Source of the DNA: Alphaproteobacteria bacterium
GTDB lineage: Bacteria; Pseudomonadota; Alphaproteobacteria; UBA6615
DNA length: 64,000 nt
NCBI GenBank assembly: GCA_021774445.1
Contig: JAJFJA010000057.1
Location: 1-64,000 of the forward strand
Reading direction: 5' to 3'
How positions within the stretch are numbered: position 1 is the first letter of the stretch; the number at the start of each line of letters is the position of its first letter. The notes under the pieces are model-generated. The model made no database searches, had not been told where the DNA came from, and saw only the letters and a list, made by a program, of their open reading frames with translations. The translations under genes were made by a program, and so were the position numbers. Of the stretch, positions 1 to 7,138 are shown one piece after another.

Positions 1-198
1 TGCTTCTCAGAATTGTCCGCAAAAACAAAGGAGGAAATCGCGTTCTCCATAGCACAATATCTGCCGATGTTTGCAGAGAAGATTCCTAGAACGCGCAAAC
101 TCTGGATGAAGGAACACAGTCGCATGAAGTTCTTCGACGCCATATCGCTGGTCTTCACCTTCGTCTACTTCGAAGAAATGAATCGGGCCACACGCTAG
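1..198 (+). CDS. Partial hypothetical protein, C-terminal part
   Basis: An open frame enters from the left edge of the window and ends at a TAG at 196-198. About 65 residues are visible, ending in a short hydrophobic stretch (FFDAISLVFTFVYF) and a basic tail. A TTG at 13 could start it, but no convincing ribosome binding site is seen, so the true start is probably outside the window. A strong intrinsic terminator follows 26 bases later, which supports this being the end of a transcription unit. No family recognised. Confidence 0.35.
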   Translation, partial: CFSELSAKTKEEIAFSIAQYLPMFAEKIPRTRKLWMKEHSRMKFFDAISLVFTFVYFEEMNRATR

Positions 199-223
199 CG
201 GGCACAATCGAGATATCTCCTGA

Positions 224-250
224 CCACTCCGTCCCGGGCGGGGTGGTTTT
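224..250 (+). terminator. Rho-independent terminator
   Basis: The 8-bp stem CCACTCCG / CGGGGTGG (224-231 with 239-246, one G-T pair) has a 7-nt loop and is followed directly by TTTT. It closes the transcription unit of the partial ORF at the window edge. Confidence 0.75.
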
Positions 251-268
251 GTGTGCGCCTGCCAAAAC

Positions 269-470
269 GGGTGACGTGTTGCGCTTACCTCTCTATAGTC
301 AGAGGTGACGTGTAGCTACGTCTGCAAACGAGGACCACCCCTTGTCGGGTGGCCCGCTGAATGCAAAAGCCTCCGGGCAAATACGCGGGACGTGTCTTAC
401 CTCGTTTGCCACGTAGCTAACCGCCCGACGCCAGGGCGGGCGTCACGGTTGTAGCTAACCGCGAACGAGG
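269..470 (+). repeat. Mosaic of direct and inverted repeats in the leader of the lipoprotein genes
   Basis: GGTGACGTGT occurs at 270-279 and 304-313, with GACGTGT again at 389-395. CTTACCTC occurs at 284-291 and 396-403. The 22-nt block at 312-333 (GTAGCTA then AAACGAGG) recurs inverted at 400-421 and in a shorter direct form at 451-470. Within it are the hairpins CCACCC/GGGTGG (334-351) and CGCCCG/CGGGCG (422-441). The long inverted repeat could fold 312-421 into one structured RNA or cruciform. The last copy abuts the Shine-Dalgarno of the gene at 479. No known element recognised. Confidence 0.6.
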
Positions 471-478
471 GGGAATTC

Positions 479-967
479 ATGAAAACTGTATTGGTGGCGG
501 CTGCCACGATGATTGCTGCCTGCTCCGCAACGCCAGGAACCACTACGACCCAAACGAGTGATGCTGATTTTGGTCTTAGTCAGGTCTGCAACTCTCCGCT
601 TCCACGAAGCGGTCCTAAGCTCACTCAACCGGCAGATGATGTTCCAGCAGATGTTGCCAAGTTCATTGGCGTCTGGAACGGCCAGATTGGTGGCCAAGTC
701 TGCAACACGCTGGTGGTCGAGAAGATCGACAAGGAGGGTAACGCCTCGGTTCTCTACAGCTGGGGTGCCTATCCTCTCTGGGGCGTCAACCAGCCCGGCT
801 GGAGAGTGTCCTCTGCCACCCTCGATAAGAGCGGCAAGCTCGTGCTTGAGAAATTCCCCAATGGTGCCCAGGCAACCTACTGGTTCACGGAGGACACCCT
901 TGAAGGCCAGTATCGCGTGAGCGCTGGCATCGTCCCCAAGATCAAGCTTACCCGAGCCGATCGATAG
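479..967 (+). CDS. Putative lipoprotein, 162 aa
   Basis: The N-terminus (MKTVLVAAATMIAACS) is a short lipoprotein signal with lipobox IAAC, cysteine at residue 15, so an outer-membrane or periplasmic lipoprotein is predicted. The mature part has a beta-rich section around residues 60-155 with a Trp/Gly pattern (FIGVWNGQIGGQ, YSWGAYPLWGV) resembling small lipocalin-like or carbohydrate-associated domains, but no family is certain. The start at 479 follows the strong Shine-Dalgarno GAGGGGG. It lies 38 bases upstream of another lipoprotein gene and may be co-transcribed. The base composition is less GC-rich than the chromosome to the right. Confidence 0.7.
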   Translation: MKTVLVAAATMIAACSATPGTTTTQTSDADFGLSQVCNSPLPRSGPKLTQPADDVPADVAKFIGVWNGQIGGQVCNTLVVEKIDKEGNASVLYSWGAYPLWGVNQPGWRVSSATLDKSGKLVLEKFPNGAQATYWFTEDTLEGQYRVSAGIVPKIKLTRADR

Positions 968-1005
968 CGCGGCAGCGGCCGTTCGAGAAATCAAGCGAGG
1001 ATGCG

Positions 1006-1698
1006 ATGAAGACGATCTGGATAGCAGCCCTTGCGCTGCTTGCTGCGTGTGCCCCGATCAAGGAGTTACCTGATTTCAAACCGGCACCCGAGGGAATGAC
1101 CAAGGCCTATACCCCGTATGACATTCCTATCGCGGTACCCACAGCCTACACACCGCGCAAAGACCAAGGCGCGTGTCCCCAGAAGAAATTCCGAACGCTC
1201 ACCCCCTACGTTGTCGGTTGCGAGTGGGGTTGGGAACTGACGGGAGATGAGCCCGGGGATTGGGATTTGAACGTCATCATGCTGCTCGCCATCGAGGGAG
1301 AAACGCCTACCGACCTGACAAGCTTATCCGATTCCCTGCACAATCTTTTTTTCGGCACGAGAACCAAATCCGACATAACGAAGGATATCGGCGATCTTAC
1401 GCCTCACGACGATGAGCGGTATCCGTATTTCTCACGGATCATAAACGTCAAATACACCGACCGAGAGATTGATCGCGACAAGGCCCTCTATGACATCCAG
1501 TATTTTGCGCCAGTTCCGGCTACGGATACGCACGGACTCGTCGTCTATGTACTAAAGCGCACCGTCGTTCCGCAAGGAACACACATCGTGCCCAACTATG
1601 GTGTGCCGCGTGACGTACTGTTATCGGTCCTCGATGAGATGGACCACATTCAGAACCCAGAACTTTTCATACGAACAGCTTCTGGGGAGGATCAATAA
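1006..1698 (+). CDS. Putative lipoprotein, 230 aa
   Basis: The start MKTIWIAALALLAACAP contains a lipobox (LAAC, cysteine at residue 15), predicting a lipid-anchored exported protein. The rest is a soluble alpha/beta-looking domain without a motif I recognise; two cysteines (in QGACPQ and VVGCEW) could form a disulfide in the periplasm. An AGCGAGG box precedes the ATG at 1006. It follows the lipoprotein gene at 479-967 with a similar MKT-type signal, so the two are probably one operon. Island cargo of unknown role. Confidence 0.65.
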   Translation: MKTIWIAALALLAACAPIKELPDFKPAPEGMTKAYTPYDIPIAVPTAYTPRKDQGACPQKKFRTLTPYVVGCEWGWELTGDEPGDWDLNVIMLLAIEGETPTDLTSLSDSLHNLFFGTRTKSDITKDIGDLTPHDDERYPYFSRIINVKYTDREIDRDKALYDIQYFAPVPATDTHGLVVYVLKRTVVPQGTHIVPNYGVPRDVLLSVLDEMDHIQNPELFIRTASGEDQ

Positions 1699-1768
1699 TG
1701 CAGTGAAACCTGACACTGTCCTTCATGCGGGGCACACGGTTACCCTTCTGAGGGTTCGATCAAAAGAA

Positions 1769-1786
1769 GTTGCATGGCCATGCAAC
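1769..1786. repeat. Perfect 18-bp palindrome
   Basis: GTTGCATGGCCATGCAAC reads identically on both strands. It sits in the 246-bp non-coding gap between the lipoprotein gene and the convergent NYN gene. It has no T-run, so it is more like a dimeric protein binding site than a terminator. No other copy was noticed in the window. Confidence 0.6.
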
Positions 1787-1891
1787 CCTGATGTTACATC
1801 GGTAGCGGGATAGCAAACGGAGAGGAAAATTGACGGCGGGCGCACAAGCGAAGCGCGGAGCCTCGGGAGACCGTCCATTTTTGTCGAAGTG

Positions 1892-1919
1892 CGCGAGGGC
1901 AGCGCCCTTAGTCCTCGCG
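1892..1919 (-). terminator. Hairpin downstream of the NYN gene, possible terminator
   Basis: The 7-bp stem CGCGAGG / CCTCGCG (1892-1898 with 1913-1919) lies about 25 bases past the minus-strand stop codon of the NYN gene. There is no good U-tract, so it could be a weak terminator or a 3' stability hairpin. Confidence 0.35.
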
Positions 1920-1944
1920 TGCATAAGGCACGCAGCAGCAAAAA

Positions 1945-2631
1945 TTATTCGGGACTGCCGTCATCATTGTGTCTGTTCGAGTCGACGAAACCGATGTCGT
2001 GCAGGTCATCGATATGTTCACGGAGCGACTCAATGACCCATTTCCCCATGGGGTCAAGAATGAAGTCTACACCCTCACGTCGTGCCAATTTGGCGGCTGG
2101 GACAAAATCAGCGTCGCCTGAGATGAGAACCATCTGACTGACAATCCGCCTGATCGACATCATTGCAATGTCGATGCCGATTTTCATATCAACACCCTTT
2201 TGAGTGTGGATATATCGCACTTGGTTCGATAAGATATCCAAAGGTGTGTGTCCCTGACGAACGAGTTTTTCCAAAGGTTGTTTGAACACCCAGGCGCCAT
2301 CACCTAACTCGCCCAATCTTAGGGCCACCTTCCGTTTTCCGGTTAGCTCGCGGTGAAATTGGGTGCGAAAGTTATAGGTGTCAGAGGTGCCAAAATTCTT
2401 TGGTTCGCCGGTAAGTGGATGTACGATCCGGCCCTTCCTAGGAGGGCAGTCGTAGCAGAGGATTTTATGGAGGGCTCGAGGAGCGCCAGCATCTAGGGCA
2501 TTGACGTGCGAAAGCGCTCGCTCATAGAGGACTTGGACAACAACTTTGGGGTCGTGGGAGTCGTTGTCGGGGTAGACGATGGGAAATTGCTTTAAGAAGT
2601 AGCCACAGTCTACGAGAATAGCGGTTGGCAT
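1945..2631 (-). CDS. NYN-domain (LabA/DUF88-like) ribonuclease
   Basis: The 228-aa protein has the PIN-like NYN fold signature: Asp8 in ILVDCGYF, Asp148 and Asp154 in GVDMKIGIDIAMM, and Asp173/Asp175 in LISGDADFVPAAKLARREG. These acidic residues form the Mg-dependent nuclease site of the family, so RNA cleavage is expected; the target is unknown. A CPP motif and an FGTSD segment lie in the middle. The ATG at 2631 is preceded by GGGGGGAG. Only 23 bases separate the start from the U-tract of a structured RNA gene on the same strand. The gene sits at the island end and may be a defence or RNA-control module. Confidence 0.8.
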   Translation of the reverse strand: MPTAILVDCGYFLKQFPIVYPDNDSHDPKVVVQVLYERALSHVNALDAGAPRALHKILCYDCPPRKGRIVHPLTGEPKNFGTSDTYNFRTQFHRELTGKRKVALRLGELGDGAWVFKQPLEKLVRQGHTPLDILSNQVRYIHTQKGVDMKIGIDIAMMSIRRIVSQMVLISGDADFVPAAKLARREGVDFILDPMGKWVIESLREHIDDLHDIGFVDSNRHNDDGSPE

Positions 2632-2654
2632 TGCGCTCCCCCCAGAGTGTAGAC

Positions 2655-2738
2655 AAAAAAATACCCCTGGTTTCAGCCGTCGAGACTATGTTCCAGCCGA
2701 AGCTTCGCTCGAAGGGTTAATCGCAGGGGTTTCTATGT
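2655..2738 (-). ncRNA. Small structured RNA (or terminator-leader) upstream of the NYN nuclease
   Basis: On the minus strand the RNA is closed by ACCCCTG (2730-2724) pairing with CAGGGGT (2669-2663), followed at once by seven T in the tract at 2661-2655, an intrinsic terminator. The interior carries the direct repeat CGGCTGGAAC / CGGCTGAAAC spaced by 10 nt, and an AGC-GAAG/CTTC-GGCT hairpin. A near-consensus promoter lies just upstream. Length is about 84 nt. Read-through would run into the NYN gene. It could be a free RNA partner of the nuclease or a transcription-attenuating leader. No Rfam family is recognised by eye. Confidence 0.65.
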
Positions 2739-2743
2739 CCCCA

Positions 2744-2771
2744 TATATAGCACGCTGCGAATCATTGTCAA
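2744..2771 (-). promoter_or_regulatory. Sigma-70-type promoter for the RNA/NYN unit
   Basis: On the minus strand a perfect -35 TTGACA (2771-2766) is separated by 16 nt from TATATA (2749-2744). Transcription would start near 2738-2736, which fits the 5' end of the structured RNA. Confidence 0.7.
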
Positions 2772-2807
2772 CAAAAGTTATCCACACAGAATAATCCATC
2801 CATCGCA

Positions 2808-2859
2808 GCCTAACGTGGTTAGGCACGAACCACTCACTGCACCGCCCCCTTTACGGTGC
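2808..2859. repeat. Two adjacent hairpins in the non-coding island end
   Basis: GCCTAAC-GTG-GTTAGGC (2808-2824) is a perfect 7-bp stem with a 3-nt loop. GCACCG / CGGTGC (2839-2844 with 2854-2859) follows. A T-rich stretch at 2873-2879 lies downstream on the plus strand, but no gene clearly ends here. The rest of 2860-3160 shows no supported gene; it may hold decayed integrase-side sequence or recombinase arm sites. Confidence 0.45.
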
Positions 2860-3165
2860 GCACGAATCCTCCCCTTTTTGCAATTACTTAGCGTCGCCTC
2901 TTGGAACGATCGCAGGCATATGCCTAGATGAAACGTGGGGATGAGTCACAGAAGAGTCAAGCCACAGCGTTAGTGCGGACGATTACGGGGAAGCGGGTAC
3001 TTCCGCGCTTCGGTCGCTGCTTTGGAGGTGGTGCCAGATAGTGCCAAAACGAACGCCAAGCGACCCACAAACCAACCACAATGGCAACGAAATTCGATGG
3101 TGGGCGAGAGTGTAAGTGGTTGATATTACAAAGGTATTGCGGTTTGCTTTGGCGTGACCGCTGTC

Positions 3166-3210
3166 ATGGCATTGTAGAGGTCGTCGGTTCGATTCCGTCC
3201 GGCTCCACCA
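3166..3210 (+). other. 3' half of tRNA-Ala(GGC): attachment site scar (att) at island boundary
   Basis: From the anticodon loop ATGGCAT (anticodon GGC) through the variable region, the T-arm (GTCGGTTCGATTCCGTC) and the acceptor end GGCTCCACCA, the sequence matches the 3' half of an alphaproteobacterial tRNA-Ala(GGC). The 5' half is missing: the upstream sequence does not form D-arm or acceptor pairs, and the 3' anticodon stem is already degraded (TGTAG instead of the expected TCAAG). This is what a tyrosine-recombinase element leaves at the end distal to the intact tRNA. Composition changes here from moderate to high GC. Confidence 0.75.
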
Positions 3211-3220
3211 AATAAATCAA

Positions 3221-3253
3221 GGGGTTAGCAGAAAATCGGCTGACCCCTTTTTG
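3221..3253 (+). terminator. Rho-independent terminator after the tRNA remnant
   Basis: GGGGTTAGC (3221-3229) pairs with GCTGACCCC (3239-3247, one G-T pair), followed by TTTTT. It probably belonged to the original tRNA-Ala transcription unit or to the integrated element. Confidence 0.75.
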
Positions 3254-3316
3254 TCGCACGAGCTGTCGCGCTGGCTGCCGCGCCGCGGGGAGACCTGGCC
3301 GGGCGCCCGGCGGCGT

Positions 3317-4447
3317 TTACGCCACAAACAGTTGCCGGGGAAAATTGGTCAGGCGTTCGTAGCCGTCCGGCGTGATCGCGATGGTTTCCGACATGCCGAA
3401 ACCCCGGGCGAGAACATAGGTGTGAAAAGTCATCCCCGGCTCGAAGTGCCAGCTGCAGCCCGGCGCGGCCTCCAGCGGCTCGCCACCCGAGGGCTGCAAC
3501 AATAGCCCGACCGAATAGAATGTCTTGTTCGTGTATGTCTCGCGCAGTCCGGCTGACAGCACGCCCTCGCGGTAGATGCGGTCAGGGATTTCGGCCGCCA
3601 CGCCGGGCCGCACTTCCGCCAGGGCGGCGTCTTGGATGGCGATCAGCTGGTCCACGATCCGGTGATCTTCCGCGCTGGCCTGGGCAACGCGGATCGGCCG
3701 CATGAAGCGCGCGTGGTAGTGGCGAACGTTGGGGGTGGTCTCGATCTGGACGATGTCACCATGTTCGAGCACCCGGTCGGAGTAGCCGCCATGCAAGTGA
3801 TAGGCGCGCTCCCCCGAGGACATGACCCCCGGCCCCGGCAAATCGCTGCCGGCCCGGATCATTGCGGCACAGACTTCGGCCGCCATCTCCCGTTCGCTCA
3901 CGCCGACGCCGGCGGTCGCGATGGCGGCCTGCATCCCGGCTTCGGCGGCCTTTCCCGCCCGTCGCTGGTAGCCGATCTCGGCCGCGGACTTCACCAGGCG
4001 CATTGCCGCGACGAGGCGGCTTTCGTCATGCCAGTCCGCGCCGGGAAGGGCCTCCCTTAGCCGCGCGTAACGGCCGGCGGAAAGCGGCCAGGCCGCCAGC
4101 TCAACCGCAACCCGCGGCGCCGGGCCCAGCCGCGAGCGCACGGCCGCGGCGGCAATCGCGGCGTGGTCGTCGCTGTCGGTCCACAGCGCGCGGTCAGGAA
4201 AGACGCAGGTTGCGTCAAGATAATACGCCTCGACATCGCGGCAAACGACCGTCGGTGTACCGCTTGCCGGGATGATCGCGAACTGGAAACTGCCGTAGCC
4301 GCGGGTGAAGAAACCGGTAACCCAGGTGACGGTTTCGGGCTGGAACGCCAACATCGCATCATAGCCGCGCTCGACGAGGGCCGACTGCACCCGTTCCAGC
4401 CGGGCCTCGTACTCGCTTTTCTCGAACCAGTGGGCCGGCTGAACCAT
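3317..4447 (-). CDS. Creatinase/ectoine-hydrolase-like M24 family protein
   Basis: About 376 aa with an N-terminal creatinase domain and a C-terminal pita-bread fold. The usual metal ligands are missing: the Asp of GDxVxxDxG is Glu (GDIVQIETTPN) and the second Asp is replaced (YHARFMRP). The segment YSVGLLLQP and the end MTFHTYVLARGFGMSET resemble the DoeA/creatinase branch, which cleaves non-peptide C-N bonds without metal. AAGGA lies 9 nt before the ATG at 4447, making it a better start than 4456. It is 25 bases behind the amidotransferase gene and so in one operon. Substrate unknown. Confidence 0.75.
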   Translation of the reverse strand: MVQPAHWFEKSEYEARLERVQSALVERGYDAMLAFQPETVTWVTGFFTRGYGSFQFAIIPASGTPTVVCRDVEAYYLDATCVFPDRALWTDSDDHAAIAAAAVRSRLGPAPRVAVELAAWPLSAGRYARLREALPGADWHDESRLVAAMRLVKSAAEIGYQRRAGKAAEAGMQAAIATAGVGVSEREMAAEVCAAMIRAGSDLPGPGVMSSGERAYHLHGGYSDRVLEHGDIVQIETTPNVRHYHARFMRPIRVAQASAEDHRIVDQLIAIQDAALAEVRPGVAAEIPDRIYREGVLSAGLRETYTNKTFYSVGLLLQPSGGEPLEAAPGCSWHFEPGMTFHTYVLARGFGMSETIAITPDGYERLTNFPRQLFVA

Positions 4448-4472
4448 CGTTTTCATCCTTGTGCGGCGGCGG

Positions 4473-5180
4473 TCACGCGCCGTGCATGACGAGCCCGGCG
4501 AAACGCGTCAGCATCGTTTTGGCGTCGGCCGCTTCGTCCGCCTGTGCCTTGAGCATGTCGACCTGGGCTCCGTCCCGCGTCATCCGTTCGCGGTTTTCCT
4601 CGAACCAGACCGGTGCCTGCTCGCGGGTTATCTCGGGGTGGCCCTGGATGCCCCAGAATGGCCGATCGCGCCACCGCCAGATCTGGTTCGGACAGAGATC
4701 GGAAACCGCCAGGATCGTCATGTCCGGGTGCGCGGCGCGAACCTCGTCGTTGTGCCAGACGAACATGTGCACGCTTTCGCCGAGATCGGCGCACAGCGCA
4801 TCGTCCCGGCCGCGCGCCGTCACCGGGAGCGACTTGTAACCGATTTCGCAGAACGACCGGCGAAAGACCTGATCGCGGCCGCACAGCGCCGAGGCCAGGA
4901 TCTGGCTGCCGAAGCAGATCCCGAGCATCGGTATGTCGAGTTCCGCCGCCTCGCGGATCAACGCGTGCTCGCGGTTGATGAAGGGAATGTCCTCATAGGC
5001 GCCATGCGGGCTTCCCGAGAGGAAGATGCCGTCATAGCCGGATAGGCTCTCCGGAAACGCCCCATCGTAGGCCCAATAGCGATCGACCGTCAGGCCCCAG
5101 TCTTCGAACCGCTCGTCCAGCCGCGCGACCGACTGCAGCCGCCGCCCGTTGCCGAGGTAAAGCAGGCGTCCCGCTCCCAT
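4473..5180 (-). CDS. Class I glutamine amidotransferase-like hydrolase
   Basis: The 235-aa single-domain GATase1 protein has nucleophile Cys89 in MLGICFGSQ and the His181/Glu183 pair in GIQGHPEI, a complete catalytic triad. With no synthase partner nearby it resembles stand-alone GMP-synthase-like or gamma-glutamyl hydrolases. Together with the 5-oxoprolinase genes next door it may release or hydrolyse a gamma-glutamyl/amide group (inference). The start is the ATG at 5180. It is first in a two-gene operon with the M24 gene and is divergent from pxpA, with a GntR-type operator between them. A longer open frame to 6008 is only antisense to pxpA. Confidence 0.8.
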   Translation of the reverse strand: MGAGRLLYLGNGRRLQSVARLDERFEDWGLTVDRYWAYDGAFPESLSGYDGIFLSGSPHGAYEDIPFINREHALIREAAELDIPMLGICFGSQILASALCGRDQVFRRSFCEIGYKSLPVTARGRDDALCADLGESVHMFVWHNDEVRAAHPDMTILAVSDLCPNQIWRWRDRPFWGIQGHPEITREQAPVWFEENRERMTRDGAQVDMLKAQADEAADAKTMLTRFAGLVMHGA

Positions 5181-5255
5181 TGTTCCAGCTCCCGGCCCCC
5201 AACTCTCAATCGCTGCGCCGCCGCAGATCATGTTTCGAGACCGCGGCCCGTATCT

Positions 5256-5265
5256 TGGTATACCA
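5256..5265. promoter_or_regulatory. Putative GntR operator, copy 1
   Basis: The perfect palindrome TGGTATACCA lies between the divergent amidotransferase and pxpA genes. The 13-mer ATGGTATACCAAG containing it recurs (reverse complement here) in front of the GntR gene at 10875-10888, so this is a likely FCD/GntR repressor site controlling both directions. Confidence 0.7.
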
Positions 5266-5336
5266 TTGGCATTCAGTGGATCAAACCTTCCCGTGGCACT
5301 TATGAGCAAAGGCAAAGGGCAGGGGAGAAGGGAACT

Positions 5337-6113
5337 ATGCGTATCGACATCAATGCCGATCTCGGCGAAGGCTTCGGGCCGTGGACCATGGGTGACGACG
5401 AAGCGATGCTCGGCATCGTCACCTCGGCAAACGTCGCCTGCGGCTTCCATGCCGGCGACCCCGACATCATGCGGCTGACGGCCGAGAAGGCGTGGCAGAA
5501 AGGCGTTGCCGTCGGCGCCCATCCCAGCTATCGGGACCTTGCCGGTTTTGGTCGCCGGCCGATGGCCAACATCTCCGCCCGGGAAATCGAGAATCTCGTC
5601 GCCTATCAGGTCGGTGCCTTTCAGGCCATTTGCGCGTCGGCGGGCCACCGGATGACCCATGTGAAGACCCATGGCGCCCTCGGCAACGCCTGCGCCGACG
5701 ATGACGACTTGGCGGCAGCGGTCGCGCACGGGATCCGCGCCGTCGATCCGGCCCTCACCTTTCTGGTGATGCCCGGTACGGCGACGGAACGTGCCGCGGA
5801 CCGCGCCGGTCTCGCCCCGATCCGGGAAATCTACGCCGACCGCACCTATGCCGACAGTTTCAACCTGACGCCGCGAAGCCAGCCGGGGGCCGTGATCCAT
5901 GACGTCGCCCAGGCCTGCCGGCGCGTCCTGCAGTTTCTCGACGAGCGCGTGCTGGTGTCGGAGAGTGGCAAACGCCTCAGGGTCGAGATCGACTCGGTCT
6001 GCGTGCACGGTGACAACCCGTCGGCCGTCGAGATGGCGCGCACCCTACGCCACAATCTCGAGCAGGCGGGCTGGACCGTTGCGCCGTTCGCCGGCCTCGG
6101 CGACGGCGGCTAG
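5337..6113 (+). CDS. pxpA: 5-oxoprolinase subunit A (LamB/YcsF family)
   Basis: The 258-aa protein begins with the family hallmark MRIDINADLGEGFG and carries ANVACGFHAGDP, GAHPSYRDLAGFGRR and HVKTHGALGN, covering the whole LamB/YcsF fold. With PxpB and PxpC it opens 5-oxoproline (pyroglutamate) to glutamate with ATP. GGGGAGAAGGGA precedes the ATG. Unlike the usual pxpBCA operon it is on the opposite strand to pxpB/pxpC, and its TAG stop overlaps the pxpC stop inside the shared CTAG at 6110-6113. Probably controlled by the TGGTATACCA operator upstream. Confidence 0.92.
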   Translation: MRIDINADLGEGFGPWTMGDDEAMLGIVTSANVACGFHAGDPDIMRLTAEKAWQKGVAVGAHPSYRDLAGFGRRPMANISAREIENLVAYQVGAFQAICASAGHRMTHVKTHGALGNACADDDDLAAAVAHGIRAVDPALTFLVMPGTATERAADRAGLAPIREIYADRTYADSFNLTPRSQPGAVIHDVAQACRRVLQFLDERVLVSESGKRLRVEIDSVCVHGDNPSAVEMARTLRHNLEQAGWTVAPFAGLGDGG

Positions 6114-7138
6114 CCCCCGTCTCCGCTGGGCCCGTCCGGCGCGCATGCGTTCACCATCCCGCTGATCAGGTTCACCGCCAGCAGCGCCTCGGTCGTGGGC
6201 AGGCGCGCCTGCTCCCCGGCGGCGCGCGCCATCCGTGCCAGGCCCAGAGCCCGCTGCCGCGCCGCGGCGACGGCCTCATCGCGCGTCACGGCGGCGAAGC
6301 GCAGGGCGGTTCCGGGCTGCGCCTGGGCCATACGATCGAGATCGGCGCTGATCACGGTCGCGATCTTGGGATAGCCCCCGGTGGTCTGACAGTCGCGCAT
6401 CAGCACGATCGGCTGCCGGTCGCCGGGCACCTGGATGCTGCCGGGCACGACCCCGTCGGAGACGATGTTGTAGCCGCGTATATGGTCCAGCGCCGGCCCC
6501 CGCAGTCGGCACCCCATGCGATCGGAGTCGAGCTGGACAACAAACGCCTCCGACAGCAGCGAAACCATCGCCTGTGGGGCGAAGTAGTCGTCCTGCGGCC
6601 CCGGAATAACCCGGATCAGCCCCGTCGATTCGGCCGGGATGACAGGCGCACCGGCGGAGGAGCTCGCGCCGGTACGGCCGGCGCAGGCCAGGCGATCGCC
6701 GGCGGCCAGCATGCGGCCGCCGATCCCCGACCGGCGGTGGACCGAGCAACTGCCCATCTCGGGATCGAGCGCAAAGCCGCCCCCGACGGCCAGGTAGGCG
6801 TAGACCCCTTGCCTGACCGGGCCGACCGTCACCCGGTCCCCGGCCTCGGCCGCCGCGGCGACATCCGCCGGGACCGGCCGGCCGGCGATGCTCAGCACAC
6901 ATCCCGGGCCGGACAGGGCCAGACTCAGCCGCCCTCCCGTGACGACAAAGCTGCCACCGAGGAGCGTGAACTCTATGGCCGCGCCGGTGAGCGGATTTCC
7001 CACGACGGCGTTCGAGACCGCCAGCGCACGCTGATCCATGGCGCCGGCCGCCGACACACCGAAGCGGCGGAACCCGATACGGCCCGCATCCTGAACCGAG
7101 GTCCCCGGCCCGCAGCTCTCGACCTCGAGTGCGATCAT
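6110..7138 (-). CDS. pxpC: 5-oxoprolinase subunit C (carboxyltransferase AHS2 type)
   Basis: The 342-aa protein has the biotin-dependent carboxyltransferase-like AHS2 domain. Visible family segments include the N-terminal GPGTSVQDAGRIGFRRFGVSAAGAMD, the central RVIPGPQDDYF and the late SDGVVPGSIQVPG, MRDCQTTGGYPKIATV. It pairs with PxpB to phosphorylate and hydrolyse 5-oxoproline. The ATG at 7138 overlaps the pxpB stop by 4 bases (ATGA), indicating translational coupling. Its length is normal for the family. Confidence 0.92.
   Translation of the reverse strand: MIALEVESCGPGTSVQDAGRIGFRRFGVSAAGAMDQRALAVSNAVVGNPLTGAAIEFTLLGGSFVVTGGRLSLALSGPGCVLSIAGRPVPADVAAAAEAGDRVTVGPVRQGVYAYLAVGGGFALDPEMGSCSVHRRSGIGGRMLAAGDRLACAGRTGASSSAGAPVIPAESTGLIRVIPGPQDDYFAPQAMVSLLSEAFVVQLDSDRMGCRLRGPALDHIRGYNIVSDGVVPGSIQVPGDRQPIVLMRDCQTTGGYPKIATVISADLDRMAQAQPGTALRFAAVTRDEAVAAARQRALGLARMARAAGEQARLPTTEALLAVNLISGMVNACAPDGPSGDGG

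Noticed and set aside
269..470. CRISPR-like repeats
   Set aside because: Repeats are of different lengths and orientations, unequally spaced, with no constant spacer size and no cas gene nearby.
2778..2786. Perfect DnaA box TTATCCACA
   Set aside because: It is a single copy next to a promoter, with no cluster of boxes, no replication gene and no AT-rich unwinding element that would indicate an origin.
2808..2824. GCCTAAC...GTTAGGC resembles integron attC core ends
   Set aside because: The arms are only 3 nt apart, with no second pair of core sites, spacer stem or cassette gene, and no integrase. It is better seen as a simple hairpin.
3121..3210. Complete tRNA-Ala gene
   Set aside because: No D-arm or 5' acceptor strand can be paired upstream, and the anticodon stem is mismatched; only the 3' half exists.
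4473..6008. 511-aa open frame joining the amidotransferase to an N-terminal domain
   Set aside because: The first part is antisense to pxpA with no recognisable domain. The GATase fold is complete from the ATG at 5180.
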